NCBI RefSeq assembly: GCF_964204645.1
Contig: NC_134036.1
Span: forward strand, 9,100,704-9,164,703
Length of the DNA: 64,000 bases
Source: Tubulanus polymorphus
Lineage: Eukaryota; Nemertea; Palaeonemertea; Tubulaniformes; Tubulanidae
Direction of reading: 5' to 3'
Shown here: positions 34,878 to 47,939 of the stretch, one piece after another
Layout: each line of letters begins with the position of its first letter
Position numbering within the stretch: position 1 is the stretch's first letter
Program-made: the position numbers and the translations under genes
Notes under the pieces: model-generated
Databases searched by the model: none
The model's input: the letters and a program-made list of their open reading frames with translations, nothing else
Told to the model about the DNA's origin: nothing

Positions 34878-35470
34878 TGTTGTGGGGGTCCTCTGTCCCA
34901 GTGTCCGGGTGACGTGTGTTGACCACCTGCGTTGTTTGCGTTTCACCAGCGTAGTTCCTTGGGGTTCTTCTCATATTAACTACAACTAGCTTCTTCTATC
35001 GATCCAGATCTTTATTCTTATACTCTCTTCTTACAATCTTCCTAGCACGTCCCCTCTAAACCACTAGCTCAACCGACCCAGCTCTACCGACCAAGCTTTC
35101 GACCCCACTGCATTAAAACCCTCCCTTTTTATACTTATTCTTCCTTCGCTCGTGACGTATATTTCCACACCGCTTGGCCTCATCGCCAGAGACGTCTTAT
35201 TCTATTACTACAGTCCTACTGGCCATGTAAATCATTTCTACGTGTGTTATACGTCACGAGCGCTAAATTTATAACTCAACTTTCCAGAGCTCAAGGCTGC
35301 TGCTATAACAAGCTTTCCCACGTAGACACCCACGTCACTCTCACCTATCTTCTATGCTTCTCTCTTATGTGTGACGTAAGTATTCACGTAAGTCGCCTGC
35401 TAACCGCAACTACTGCCTTGAACTCCGGCTTATTTCCCACTGTCTAAATAGGTAATTTATTACTCCAATA
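34878..35470 (-). repeat. 5' LTR of the Gypsy element
   Basis: Matches 24145-24737 at the same length with no difference seen. It would drive the sense transcript leftwards; its TATAAAAAG lies at 35125-35133. It is followed outside by the CATC duplication at 35471-35474. Confidence 0.95.
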
Positions 35471-35474
35471 CATC

Positions 35475-37862
35475 AACGAATCAATAAACTGTCGAACTCG
35501 CATTTCATAATCGAATGCTGCCCTTTTTTCTTGCCGGGATTTAGAATCATTTTCTGATCGGGATTGTTATAAAAGAATCTTAAATTTTTTTCAAATTGAA
35601 ATTCAGAGCTGCTGAAGATACACCGTGACACCAGTTCCATCCAGTTCGAGATTAAATATTACTTTTGAGAATTTGATTCAATAAATTGAAAGTTCCTGAA
35701 GGAACCAGAGCCTGCACGCACAAATTGATATAATATCTGCCACACATTGAAAGTGAATTGAAGAAGAGTTGTAAGATTGACATGAATACACTCTGACTAT
35801 TATTCATTATTCATTCGATCATCGGTTTATCGGTGTATGACATTAGCATATATCTACGATGCATGCGATTGATCTAGTCACCTTTGAGCGGATTGAAAAT
35901 CAAGTAACATTTTTTCAAATCCGCCATTAACTGTAGTTTATAAATGAGATTGGCCTCGGACACAGAACGCTATTCTAAAAAATGAGGACCAATCATCACT
36001 CCGAAAACGATAGACTAGATATCATTTGAAAAACTAGTTTTAAGTCCTTGTTAATACTTAACACCAGATAATAAGAAACCATCCTGTTATGGGTTTAGGG
36101 CAGGAGTTAACGATAAATGAGATAAACATAAACGGATATAATTCAAGGTCCAAATAGATCTAGATATAACAGTTGATTATGAGGAAAAAAGCCAAATTTG
36201 CGGTTACGCAGTTTTGAACAGCTTACATGTATGTTCAAATGTTTGCGTCTATTAAAAATATCGATACGGGAAAAATCAGTATCTATCTTTAAATCATTCA
36301 TATATATATATAGTCAAATGTACGGTTCGTTGATAGATAACACAGTAATGCTTATGTTAGTTTTGAAGCCGGTTAAAATAAATAAATACAAAATATAAAT
36401 TTGCTATTTAGATAGAAGGATGATCCGTATTCTAAAACTAGATCCGCGCCAGGCCCCGTTGGACTTAAAATTTGATACAGTTTTGTACCATCATAGACCG
36501 TCGCATAGCCACACTTATATTTATACATTGGGTATGAAATATTAACACGAATAACATTTCTAAACCGTGAACGATTTCCCCAACGTGCTTTTTAAACGCA
36601 TTTAGTAACAAGTTTGTTTCACTATAGCGGTAAAAATGTTAACAAATTGCATTAATCAATGTATCCTACTGAATTTCAACTGAATTCGGCGATTTGGTGA
36701 TTCGGAGATATTCAAACACCCGGTTACGTTCGTCGAGTCCGCCTTCTGGAGATAACGACTTTTCTATAGACCACATGCCATAGGTTTATAGTGTGCATCT
36801 ATTTTTAAAAAAAGACTGTCTTTGAACTCGACTCGTTTAAGTTCAAGTTAATTTATTCAATGGAAAAGAACTCAAAACCTTGAAGGCCGATGAAGTAAGC
36901 ACATGAGGAGAGCGCATGGCTATGTTTTTGGAGCAAGTGTTGTGCAAGTGATTCGAAGGCAGTATTAGATTCTAAATTTCCACGTGTTTAATCTGACCAA
37001 AATATTGATTAAAGTTTCATAACAACGGCTACGGCGCGTGTCTCCTTCATTTCATGTTTTCGATTATATCAATTTGGAGTGTTGCATAAGTGACGGAATG
37101 AAATGAAATCTGAATGAATTAATTTTGTCCTAAACTTTTGAAACAGTTTTGACTACTCCAGAGAATGTTTGAATGTCTATGCTCTGAAGATAGGTTTTGT
37201 GATTTTGTGAGTTATGAATATAGTTGCGCACAAAAAACAACCGTAATATAACCAGAGAGATGCACTATACTAAAGATTAAAGAAATAAAATCAGCCTTGT
37301 CGATGATAAAGATTTATGGCGGTGATCCTCAGGCCGGGCGGATTGAGAGGGGTCCGAGGGGGTCCGTATCCCCCTCCATAAATTGGAAGGTCCATACAAA
37401 CGTCTACTCCAAGAAATCCTAAGTGACCATTTTTAAATTAAGGTGAATTAGAACACAAACAGAAGTGCAAAATGATGAATATACGATGGTATTGTGATTG
37501 TGGTCGTGGTGTTGTGTATGTTACGATTATTATCACGGATTTCATTGTTCAACTTCGTTGAAATCTTACCACATTCTTCTCTAATTTTCAAAACGTTTCT
37601 ATAGTCGAGTAGCCCCTAACGGTCGGATGTCTATGTAATGTCGTTGTGCGTGTTGCATCGTCATTACAGTAACATTTAATATGGTTCCTTTTTACTTTCC
37701 CGGACTCCACCCCTACAAAAGTCCTAGATCCACCCCTGATCCCGACATGTTTTATTTTCGATTGAGTCCAGAGTGGAACTTTTGCTGACGAGAGTGGGGG
37801 GGGGCTCTTTCAAATCCAGCCAACCCTAGGCCTGCTGATAATATTGTCACATTGGTTAGGCA
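35475..37862. other. Spacer with one diverged dispersed repeat, no gene recognised
   Basis: From about 36450 to 36730 the sequence resembles 23540-23830 in the same orientation. Otherwise there are only short open frames. A fragment near 37675-37745 (CCACCCCTACAAAAG, AGATCCACCCCTG) looks like the end of the MITE family at 48966-49433. Confidence 0.45.
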
Positions 37863-38110
37863 CACTGTAAAAAATAATTCCGTTTAAAAACGGTAATTCC
37901 GTCGGCAGCAATTGGGACACATAGAGATTCCGTCATTTGATGGTAATAAAAATGATGCCGTTTTTTCACGTTATGTAAAAACACAAACCCGCCGTTCCGA
38001 AATGGCTGTACGCCGTATTTTCCTGTCTGAATTACCGTCAGGAGCTGATGAGCGCCCGTATACCGGAGGCAGCCGCTGCGTTTAAATACGTTACTGGGCC
38101 GTTAAAATAC
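37863..38110 (+). repeat. Left terminus and subterminal repeats of the CACTA-like element
   Basis: After CACTGTAAAAAA come repeated GG(T/C)AAT and CCGT/ACGG cores: CCGTTTAAAAACGG, TTCCGTC, GCCGTTTTTTCACG, TTACCGTCAGG and TTAAAATACGGCGAG. The right end has matching ACGG-rich sequence at 47970-48425. Confidence 0.6.
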
Positions 38111-39698
38111 GGCGAGATTACCATTAAAATGACCTCCATCCAACGTGAAATAACGATCGAGCACCGTCCAGAAACGGCAGAATCGCCTGGCTGATCCGAC
38201 ATGCCACCGTCCTCCTTAGCTGACCTTTTGACCCATTCTGGAGATCACACCCCACAGACCCTTCGAATCGACAGTAAAAGGCACCTCCAACATAAAAACC
38301 TCCAGGATACAGTAACAGAAGAAAAAAGGACACAAATTGAAACCCCCGACAGGATGCCTGAATTGAGACTCCTTTAAGGGGCAAATTTCCAATGCCAATT
38401 CTCCTATCATAAGGCTTAAAAATGATACCTTGTTTCTCCTAATCGGCCGGGTCATTTTGTAAACTGCAATCAAATTTTTAATCAGTTCATTTCTACAACT
38501 GCTGGGTCTGTTATTGTTAGCCTGATATCATGATTTCGAAAAGGCGGCCGGCCTGGTCACCTTTTAATATCAGCAATAAGAAACGAGGTATCAATTTTTG
38601 TTAGCCTAATGCTTAAATTTGTGCGGGGAAGGGGTTTAGAAATTCGGGAATCCATGCATACATATAATACATAATACAGTAGTAAAATACGCTTTATGTA
38701 TTTATTTCAACGAGTTAAAACTATAACTTCAATACAAATTAAAATTGGAGAGTGGGCTTTACCCTGTTTAGAATTACACAGAATTTAAAAATGCGCGACA
38801 AAATTAAAAGCAAAGATTTAAAAATAATAAGATGAAGAATTAATACATATAACATGTATAATTACAATTATCTCCAGTATTTCCTTTTCTGAAACCACTA
38901 ACCCAGACAAAAATATGATTCCCCGAATGTGCGATTTAGGCGCCGAGTTAATTAAAAGAAAAACATTATGGTATACACTGTACCACAAATTTCTGTATAA
39001 ACATGTACTTCATGTACATAATCATGTCAAATAAATCCTGTTTTCACATTCGAGTATGTTTAAGTGACTAAAAGATTTCTCATTTCAGTCTATAGTGAAA
39101 TATTTCTCTCACAACAACTACACGTATAACACGCTACCGAACACTCGTCTATAGAGTTACTGTATTAAAGCAATACAAAATATAATATCTAATCTTTGAT
39201 ATTTGGTGATGAGTTGCTTTTTTTCATGAAACCTGCTTCTGTGGCAGTGGCCCTTTATTAAATTTTTTTCACACAAATTGAAAATCATGGGCCAGATCTG
39301 ATCCAGTGGGCTAAAAGGTTAGCCGAAATGATTAAGATTACTTGATAAAATTTCCAAAACAGTTCGTTCTCCTGTGGGATTTTTTGTAACTTAAACTAGT
39401 TTTGCACTGATTGCAAAATCATTCACATTTAAGTAAATAATGCTTTTTTCTTTTTTTAATTAAATAGCATTCTCCATCACTACCAGAATTTGTTTTATTA
39501 ATGAAATGACATTTTTTATGATTGTGCTGAAAGTGGCGATGAATACCAATAAATTTAATGTTAGAAAAGAGTTTTCACCAAATTCAAATATATTAAAAAA
39601 AGAAAATATTTTCTGAAACATTATACAAAAACAAATGCACTTGATTGCTCAATACACAAGATTCTCTTTCAGTTCAAATAATACTTGGATGTTAGCAT

Positions 39699-42600
39699 TT
39701 ATAGCTGACTAAAGTGATACTTGGCCAAACTATCAGCTAGTTTCGCTACTTTAGGTCGAATTCTCCCTGGAGGGTTGTAACACACTATGTAGCGCTGGAA
39801 AAATTCCATTGTATTGCCTACTGCACTTGGGTTTTTAATGTTGAAGACAAAATAAGAACAAAACAGTAGTTTCAGTGCATCCATCTGTGAAGTGACTTTA
39901 AACATGATCAGTTTGTCCACAGTAATAATATATTGGTCCTCACCATTCACAGCAGCTGAAAAGAAAGTAATATTGTGAATGTATTTGATAATACAGCAGT
40001 ATCCAGTCAGTCAAAATCAATTTGAAATCGAATTATTTTTAAGCTGCATACAATTAAATGGTTTTATGAACAGCATCGCCCAGTAGTTAGAGCGTACGGC
40101 TTTGTGGAATGCAAGGTCATGGGTTCGAACCGCGGTTGTGCTGTGATGTCCTTGAGAAAGTTACATCATCCACATTAGCTCCTTGCTGAATGGCACTCAC
40201 CGCGGTAACTAGAGGTCCGAGACACCATGCCCATTTGGGAAGGAATTTTAAATGCTTAACAGTTAATCAAAAAGATTTCAACTGGATTCCGTTTACAGAC
40301 AGACAAACTGACAAATGAAATGTGAACACAATAGCTCACTGGGACTTAAGTCCCAAGTCGGCTAAAACAGTAAAAGTAATTCAGATCATTTACGTATAAA
40401 CTAGAAATTTATATCTAGTTTATACGTCCATGTTCAGTTGAAACATTGTTCTGTGAAAGACTATTCATAATTTGTGATTAAAGCTCATGGAAAATGTGAC
40501 AAAATTATTCACACAACAAAGACATCACGTCTAGATATCTTCAACAGCGTAGCAATTATCGATATTTTGCTCTTCTTATATAACTAGATGTGTTTTGACA
40601 TGTCTGAAGTTAGATATCAAGTTTAATTTTGACAGTATATCTATGGCACAGATATCATGCCAACAACGCGTCATAAAAGGAAATAAATTTGTTGTGAATT
40701 CCATGCCATATTTTGAATAGCTAGTATCCCGCATTTTTATCCAGGACTCGGTTCCACAGTTGTGAGTTATAGTTAACTCCGAGTTAAAATTAGTTCATTT
40801 TCAATGTTTTAACTCGGAGTCAAATCCTAACTCGGAACTGTGGAACTGGGTCCTGGATACTTCATTTTCAATGTTTTAACTCGGAGTCAAATCTTAACTC
40901 GGAACTGTGGAACTGAAATCCAATTTTGGGCCCTGAAATATGACGGCATACTTACAGAAAATGTTTATAGTTGGTGACGAGGGGAGATCATCCTCAAACG
41001 AATCATCTCGGTTCATTTCAATAATACTGCGGTCCTCTTTGAAGAATGTTGTTAGCATTTCAAAACATTGCAAATGCACGTCAGTAGTTTTTCTTCCGCC
41101 AAAGGTCTTTTTCTTGTCTAGAAAAGTACGCAGCAACTCCAACCTTGTGGAAACATGGGTTGAAAAGTCCTTTAGGTCGAAATTGATAGAGCATTCGCAA
41201 AGACGTACAAAATAAACTATTTCCTTAAAGACATGAGGCCACCTCTCAATGAGACATTTAATGTCATGTTTAGTGTGAGCTTCAATTCTAATACTATCAT
41301 ATAATGATTCGAGCAGCTGTTCAATTTCAGCAGACTGCTTTTGTCCACTTTGAAAAAGTTCTTGAAGCTTCTTCATGGTGGGATTGTCGGATTTAGCCTT
41401 TTTTACAGAAATGTTTTCAAACTCTACGGCACTTTTACGTTTCTTCTCGCGCGTTTCTTGATCGCGGAATGATGCTAATCGTTTGAAAATTGCAGTGAAA
41501 CCATTGTTTATAACCTGATCGAGCAATCTACACTCGAATGCTTTTGGGAAGGTCTTTGTAAGCGCATCAGCAATTTGCTTAAATTCAGCATTTCCTGGCT
41601 TATCACAAAATTTTTTAAGTTCTGCATACATAAGTTTCAATAGTAATGATCGATTAGATTCATCAAGCCTTGTACCACCATTTAATTTTTGGAGAATTGA
41701 TGGCGGTATTTTACTAAAAGGTATCTCAAATCGCTGTGCTGGTGTTGATTCTCGGAGTAGTAGCTTCGCTGACGGTTCATCTAGTTGAGAATATGTTGAG
41801 TTTTCCAGCATTGATGTTGGTGTCGTGTTGTCCAGAGAGGTGAGAACTGAAACAAAAATGTATCATCTACTACATGTACTAATCCCAGAATTGGGTACAA
41901 ATACATGCCTATTATAATCACCTTTCACTTCAGGAACTAAAGTCATTTCTGTACCCTTTGGCACCACATCGAAAATGTCATCGTCTAATTCCACACCATC
42001 CTTTAGGGTGATCTTGAAATCATTCGGATCAATGTTGAATTTGAGCGATACTAGAAAAAAAAGTAAACCCTAAATCGGACATGTACTTCCGGTATTTATT
42101 CGACTCGGACAAACACATCTTTCCATCTATGTAATACTAAATTAAGTGCCTAATTCAGACAAATCATAGTCCCATTAGGTCAGTTGAGTGAGTTGAATGA
42201 GATTTCTTGTATATGATTAAAACTACGTACTATAATGATCAAAGCATAAAAACGGCCGATTATGCGAACAAGGGGAAGGGGGTTGCAAAATCCAAATTTT
42301 ATGTGTACATATTAAATGAAAAGAATAATGAATCCACATTTAAGTCGCGCTTACCTTTAGTGATTAATTCATCGTAACAATCTCCCTTGATACCACATCT
42401 TCGTGTGTTATATTTCACGACATAATAACTCGGAGAACCTGAACTGAGTAATGACTGAAAAAAAAACATTAAAAAGCTGTAAATATATAAAACTGTCGGT
42501 TTCTGAACTCGCAGCCACAACTTAACATTTTTTGTGTTATGCAGAGACACATGATACAAATTAGCGACCTGTCCTTGCACACAAATTCTTTATGCCAAAT

Positions 42601-42815
42601 CCTAGAGTCAGTGATTTTAGAATAATTAATGTATACATAAAAACTACAGGTACAATTTCATTTAAACATTTCACGTTTATGATTTTGATCCTATACTTGA
42701 TCCGCCACAAATACTGAGTATTTATTCGATTAAATTAATTACTTACATCGATACTAGAGTAGTCTGAGATATCAAGTGTATCATTTAAGATCATCTCGCT
42801 TTGAACGACTGGCAC
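39699..42815 (-). CDS. CACTA-associated accessory protein, five exons
   Basis: Exons on the minus strand are 42815-42747, 42454-42355, 42050-41922, 41846-40956 and 39955-39699. All borders are GT/AG (for example GTAAGT after 42747, GTAAGC after 42355, GTAAGT after 40956). The phases are 0, 1, 1 and 1 and the sum is 482 codons including the stop, so the model is fully consistent. Residues from YYVVKYNTRR to VPKGTEMTLV form an N-terminal module of about 70 residues that looks like a PB1/CIDE-N-type ubiquitin-fold domain. The middle exon (297 codons) has a SAM-like or helical region (LLLKLMYAELKKFC ... LTKTFPKAF), a basic KKRKSAVEF/VKKAKS stretch as a nuclear signal, and an acidic end. The last exon holds FVFNIKNPSAVGNTMEFFQRY. 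I recall the same pairing of this protein with zinc-finger transposases in other animals. Its role is unknown; an exon upstream of 42815 is possible. Confidence 0.7.
40066..40272 (+). mobile_element. tRNA-derived SINE nested in the accessory gene intron
   Basis: An A-box-like GCCCAGTAGTTAGAGCG at about 40079-40095 and a B box GGTTCGAACCGCG at about 40132-40144 have tRNA spacing. They are followed by TGATGTCCTTGAGAAAGTTAC, a body like the conserved core found in many metazoan SINEs. It lies between the exons ending at 40956 and starting at 39955, so it can be removed by splicing. The 3' end is not sharp. Confidence 0.75.
40738..40916. mobile_element. Foldback element with a partial tandem copy
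   Basis: TATCCAGGAC at 40738-40747 pairs with GTCCTGGATA at 40850-40859, and both arms continue through GTTCCACAGTT and GAGTTA. The right arm is repeated at about 40860-40916 (ATTTTCAATGTTTTAACTCG onward). Same family as 19687-19781. It lies in the accessory gene's last intron. Confidence 0.65.
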
Positions 42816-43935
42816 CTAAAAGTAAAAAGTATTGCGGTAACAATTTCATACACAAAGTCCTATTTATATATTGTTTACCCATTATATTTTATTATATGGA
42901 ACCTAATTTCTACGTATTTCAACTTTGCTTGAGAGGATTAAATCGGTACCATTCATCTGGTTCGGTTCAAATATTCAAATGACACTGTTGTCAGGTGTCC
43001 ATCAACTTTATATTATCTTGTTATCACCTGCTGTAATTTTCTAATGTAATTCAATTCGCGAATAAAGAATAATAATAATAATGATAATAAAGAACTAATA
43101 GTGAAGCAACACTTTAAATAAAAAACTCTTGAAAATCCTGATTAATTCAAATAACAGACCCACTAATCGGTACTAATGTACCAACCAGCTAGTCTTAATT
43201 AACGGTCATTGGCACACTAATTTTTCAAATTTCTATTTCACAGTTTAATACCATCCTGTTAACCTAGCTAAACATTTCTAATCATAATTTTACCAAATTA
43301 TTTTGTTAACGCGCCTATGTGAAGATTAAGAGCACATTGTATTCACTGTGTGTAGTTCACTAAAGTACCGAGTGGAGTGGTTCACATTGACTCATTTGAT
43401 TCGCACTGCTGCAGAGACTGTCTGCTATACACACGTTGAGGCAGCTTTTATTCAGTTCACTTCAGTACTAGTGTTTTTAATTTGGCTCATACAGATAACG
43501 CAGTGCATAACAATCCATGACATTCACTGAAGGTTCTTCTCAGTTTATATAGCTATCCAATGATGCCATTCAATAAATAATACATATTACATAAGCGATG
43601 ATACAGTTGATTAAAAGTAGAGTGCTATGCTTTCAACATTGTAACCGTGCTGCTGAGCGAATCAAATGACGTCATGAATCACTGCTGTTTACAACAGACC
43701 ACATTGTAGTTGTGCAGGAGAAGCAATGCTGATCGAAACCCGTTATGCCATCTTTTTTAATGCTTTATTCAAGCAGAATGCAAGCATTTTATTTACTTCA
43801 ATCTATCTATTAGAAGTAATTCTTGAATTCTAAAATAAATTTTTTTAATGTGCCAATGACCTTTAAATAACACAGAACAATCTTGAACAAAACTGTATAA
43901 AATTAGAACATCAAATGCCTCATCAATGTACCTTA
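42816..43935. other. Spacer between the two CACTA genes
   Basis: About 1.1 kb of AT-rich sequence between the accessory gene's first recognised exon and the transposase stop. It should hold the accessory gene's promoter and perhaps a 5' exon; none was identified. Confidence 0.4.
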
Positions 43936-46900
43936 TTAACGCATGACCAATGCATGTTTGATTACAACCACATTTTTTGAGGACATTTTGTAAGATGGCA
44001 GTGGATAAAAATCACATAATTCTGACAGTTTTAAACACAGTTTTTCCTGTTTCAATTGGAGCTCGAATACACCATATGCTTCAGAGTATATAGCATTCTC
44101 CAGGTCCACGACGCAGAATGGTTCCTCATCGGAAACAAGCAGTAGAATAATTCTTCCAAACACTGTCTCACTTTCACTACTTGAGATAGCTACATGCATG
44201 TCACTGTCCAATTTATATATAACACTTTTGAAATTAATTTCTTTAGTCACTAAACACTGTTTGGAATAAGGTATGACATCTCGTACAGACTTAGAAATCT
44301 CAGCACTATAAATACTGTCAACAAATTTGAAACCTTCAACATAAGTCAAGTTTGGAGAAAAGAGACTACCAATAGAATAGTATGCCTGAAGATACTGATG
44401 TTTTTCAGAAAGTGAAAATAAGACGTTTTTAAAGTTTTGAGTTCGTCTGACAATTTGCTTGAAGTATGTATGTTTGCTTTCCATGCGTAAAGTCCAGAGT
44501 CTAATTAAAGGGCCAAAATACAATGTCATCAATGGATAGTGTAGGATAAAATGGTGCTTAGGACGTAAATTAGAATTTGGGAATACATCAATCCTCAATT
44601 GAATATACTGTTCAATCAAAGTTTCCATCATCGCTAACATTTCCATGGTGACACATGGAGAACATATATACTCAACTACCTGCTTTAACATAATAAACAA
44701 TCGCCATACTTCATCTGATGTATTCAGAATTTCATCTTCTAAAACCACCGGAATCAAACGAAGTAGGTTCCAATTCTGAACGGCACTCCCACTTACTTTA
44801 ACTGATTTCTTCTTTTTTTTGTCAACACTCAAACATGGCCTATCTAGGACATCAGACCCTGCTAATTTGAATTTTCTAAATCTATCAACAACATTAGATG
44901 CTGTAAACCACTTTTTCTTAATAAAATCATTTAATATAAGGCCAAGATCAATTTTCAGTATACCCTCAAAAACGTCATGTGCTAGGCAGGGGGGTAAACC
45001 TGGCTGCTGAACATGAAAATACTTCATCTGATTCAAGACAGAATTTTCCTTGACCCCATTATGTATAGAATTTTCAGTATTTACTTTTTCTACGGAGTCC
45101 TTATAACATTTTACATCACGGATGATTTTAGGCCATATGTCCTTGTTTTTTTGTTCTATGTTTGAATGAAGACAGTATCTGCACCAAAATGCAGAGGTTG
45201 AAAAATTTTCTGTGAAACCCCAAATACCGTTGGATCCTAAATTGTCCCCTAAAACACAAAGTACCGATCCATTAATAGTTTTTCCTAAAGATTGAATTTC
45301 AATACCATTACTTTCAATAGATTTTATGTCTTGAACCAATCTTTCAAAGACTTTTTTAATGCCAAGTTGCTTTACAGTACTACTTTTACACAAGAAGCAC
45401 AATTGTATACTATCAATTTTAGACCGGTGCCATGGAAAGATATTACCCAAAGTGAAATAGCAGGCCAATACTTTGTGCCTGGTTTTGGCACTTCCTAGGG
45501 GATTAACAATTTCCATTTCATCCTGATATAATATAATTTCCAAGCATTTTTCATGAGAAGCATTGAAAAATTGATTTTGTCTAAAAGCCAACCCGTCATG
45601 GATATCAACCATTTTATCAAGATTAGATGGGCATGGACAATTAAATTGGTTGACAACTGCTGAGTCACTGAAAAAGCCTTCAATGCTTCTAGCAATGGGT
45701 ACATAATACATAAATTGGTCATTACCACCAAGAACTATTTTCTCTGGTGGAATTACATTAAAATTCTTTCCATAAAACTTTTTTCTACAATGCTCCGAAC
45801 GAAATGGACCGTTCTTCATGTCTAGAATTTGAGAGAATTCATTTTGTTGAGCCAGTTCATCAATAACTTTCTGTGCGACATCATCTGTTATTTCAAGACT
45901 TTTCAACTTATGCCACAATACTCCACTTACATACTTTTGTTCAAGGTGGAAAACATTGGCAAATTCTTCAACTATTATTTGTACAGTAGAAGTTGGTACT
46001 AAAAGCTTAGACTGTAATTTCAGATACAAAAGAGCTAAGCTCATTTCAAGTTGCCTGACATCAGTAGAACTATTGGTTAGAGTTTCATCCAGGTGTAAAT
46101 CTGAAATGTCTCCTGCTGCTTCTGCAGTTTCAATGGAATCACTGACTGAATCGGTCTGAGAATCATTTTTCTCCAGAACTAACGGTACTGCAATTTCAGC
46201 CTTTATATTATCGCGAAACCAATCCTCCCTATGCTGCCGTGAAAGATGGCTTGAAAATGAAGACTTTACATCATATTTATAGCTACAATCCTTAAACGGA
46301 CACGATATTTCATGACCCACTCCAATATGTACCTTTAGGTGCGCGATTAGACTACTCAAAGACATAAATACTTTATCGCATAGAGACACTGAACATTTGA
46401 ACTCAGCAAGACATGATGGTCTTCTGAGGCCTCCATCTTTTTTTTTGCATCATGATTCCTATTTATATGCTTACGTAGTGCATCATAGGAAGGTGATAAG
46501 ACATTACAATGTGGGCAAGGTATGTTTGGAAAATTTGGTAGATTTTTATGCTCTCTGTAATGACGACAATACGATTTCACTGATGTTGACTGTGCCTGAC
46601 ATACAAGGCATTTATATAGTTCCTACAAATAAACCCAGACCTTAGATTTAATCACAGCATGACTCAAGAATTTACCAATGCTCTTAGTCCTATCCTATAT
46701 TTTTACTTGAATGCGAAACTATATCAAAATGGTGTGGGATCTTCCTAATAATATTACATTAGAACACATGAATCTGGCATGGTCTTTAATAGGCTCTAGG
46801 CACGGGCTTGGTTCACTTTATTATAAAGAACTCATCCTCATTGATTAGGCCTAGCCTATATTGACCACACACTGACTGACACACATCATCCAGACCTGCC

Positions 46901-47939
46901 AACCCCAGAAAAATGTCGTCAGTTTTTGAGTTTGTCAGTATTTTTTAATAGTAACTCGACACGAAAAATAACTTCCATTCCGGTCGAAAATAGAATTTCT
47001 AACCAAATAAATGACTAGGCCTATAGGCCTAAAACATTGTAAGAATTAATGCTATCACAATTATTAATATTAATATATTATTATAGGCCTACTAAATTAG
47101 AAATGAATTACATTTCTTTTACAGTATCTAATCAGTATTAAATCTGATCAGTATCTAATAATTCAAGCAATTTCTTCAATATCATGATTATTTTTCTGTT
47201 ATTTTCCAGAATCGCAAGGCCGGTGATGTAATATATCAAAACGAAATCAAAAACGTGCTCCAACACGTGTTACCAATTAAAACTACATGTATCAATTCAA
47301 GATTCTGAATAAACTCTTCAATAAATAGCGTCTTTTTAAGTCTAAATCTAATCGCCTTATTAATTCATAGGGCTAGGCCCTTATTACAATTTATGAATCA
47401 TAAAGATATTATCAATCGTAGTTTCAAGATTCTGTTACTTTTGAATTAAATTGAAATAAGCGCGTGTTAGAGCAGCTCCTTGTGTTACAAAACAGCATGC
47501 AGATTCTCTATCGATCACTAGTTGCCTATTGCTACTGTCTAGTCAATTATTTTATCACCACTCAGAATTCTATTCAAGACCGTACTAAATAGAGAGAGTC
47601 CATAGGCCTACACAAAAGCCCACAGCCATATGAAAATACGGTGAAAAAGTACGGTTGGCAGGTCCATGACACAGTTTACACTAGTTACACTACTACAGTT
47701 GTCCGAGGTGACATGACATTTATTTTAGGGCTTTAGTCTAACGAGACATTTATTTTAGGCCCTTTTCCGGAAATATTCATATAATCAAACGGGAATTTGA
47801 TACCGGAAACCTCCCTCCGGACACACGAGACCTGGAGAAAAGTTATCGCTACTTTTGATTGATGATGCTTGCAGTGAGAGGTTATAGAAATTAAAAAATT
47901 GCTTACCTGTAAAGTCGAACCGGTTTGCAGTTCCGCCAT
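43936..47939 (-). CDS. CACTA/EnSpm-like transposase with N-terminal C2H2 zinc fingers
   Basis: Exon 1 is 47939-47907: an ATG in ATGGCGG context, 11 codons, then CAG|GTAAGC. It is spliced in phase 0 over about 1.3 kb to exon 2, which starts at 46622 after TTTGTAG. Exon 2 begins with zinc fingers (YKCLVCQAQ ... CRHYREH, CPHCNVLSPSYDALRKHINRNH). After a run of nine A at 46439-46447 the frame changes, and the protein continues through further fingers (FKCSVSLCDKVF ... HLKVH, CPFKDCSYKYD ... HLSRQH) for more than 817 codons. Residues LYQDEMEIVNPLGS and VLGDNLGSNGIWGF are the family's conserved acidic motifs (D at about 290 and 382 of the long frame). LAHDVFEGIL and HFILHYPLM follow. The family is common in animal genomes as EnSpm-type transposases. 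The frame change in a homopolymer may be a sequence error; otherwise the gene looks intact. Confidence 0.75.

Larger units (their letters stand above)
24145..35470 (-). mobile_element. Full-length Gypsy/Ty3 LTR retrotransposon with env and chromodomain
   Basis: The element spans two direct LTRs (24145-24737 and 34878-35470, 593 bp each) that I could not tell apart by reading. The 4-bp duplication CATC lies at 24141-24144 and 35471-35474. On the minus strand, from right to left, it carries 5' LTR, primer site, gag, pol, a fusion-type env in two frames, a 2.4-kb tail, a polypurine tract and the 3' LTR. The 11.3-kb length is large for the group because of env and the tail. Intact gag-pol and apparently identical LTRs suggest a recent insertion. 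The tail holds a candidate antisense gene, listed separately. Confidence 0.95.

Noticed and set aside
40066-40150. A functional tRNA gene
   Set aside because: The A and B boxes are present but the acceptor stem does not pair, and a SINE body follows.
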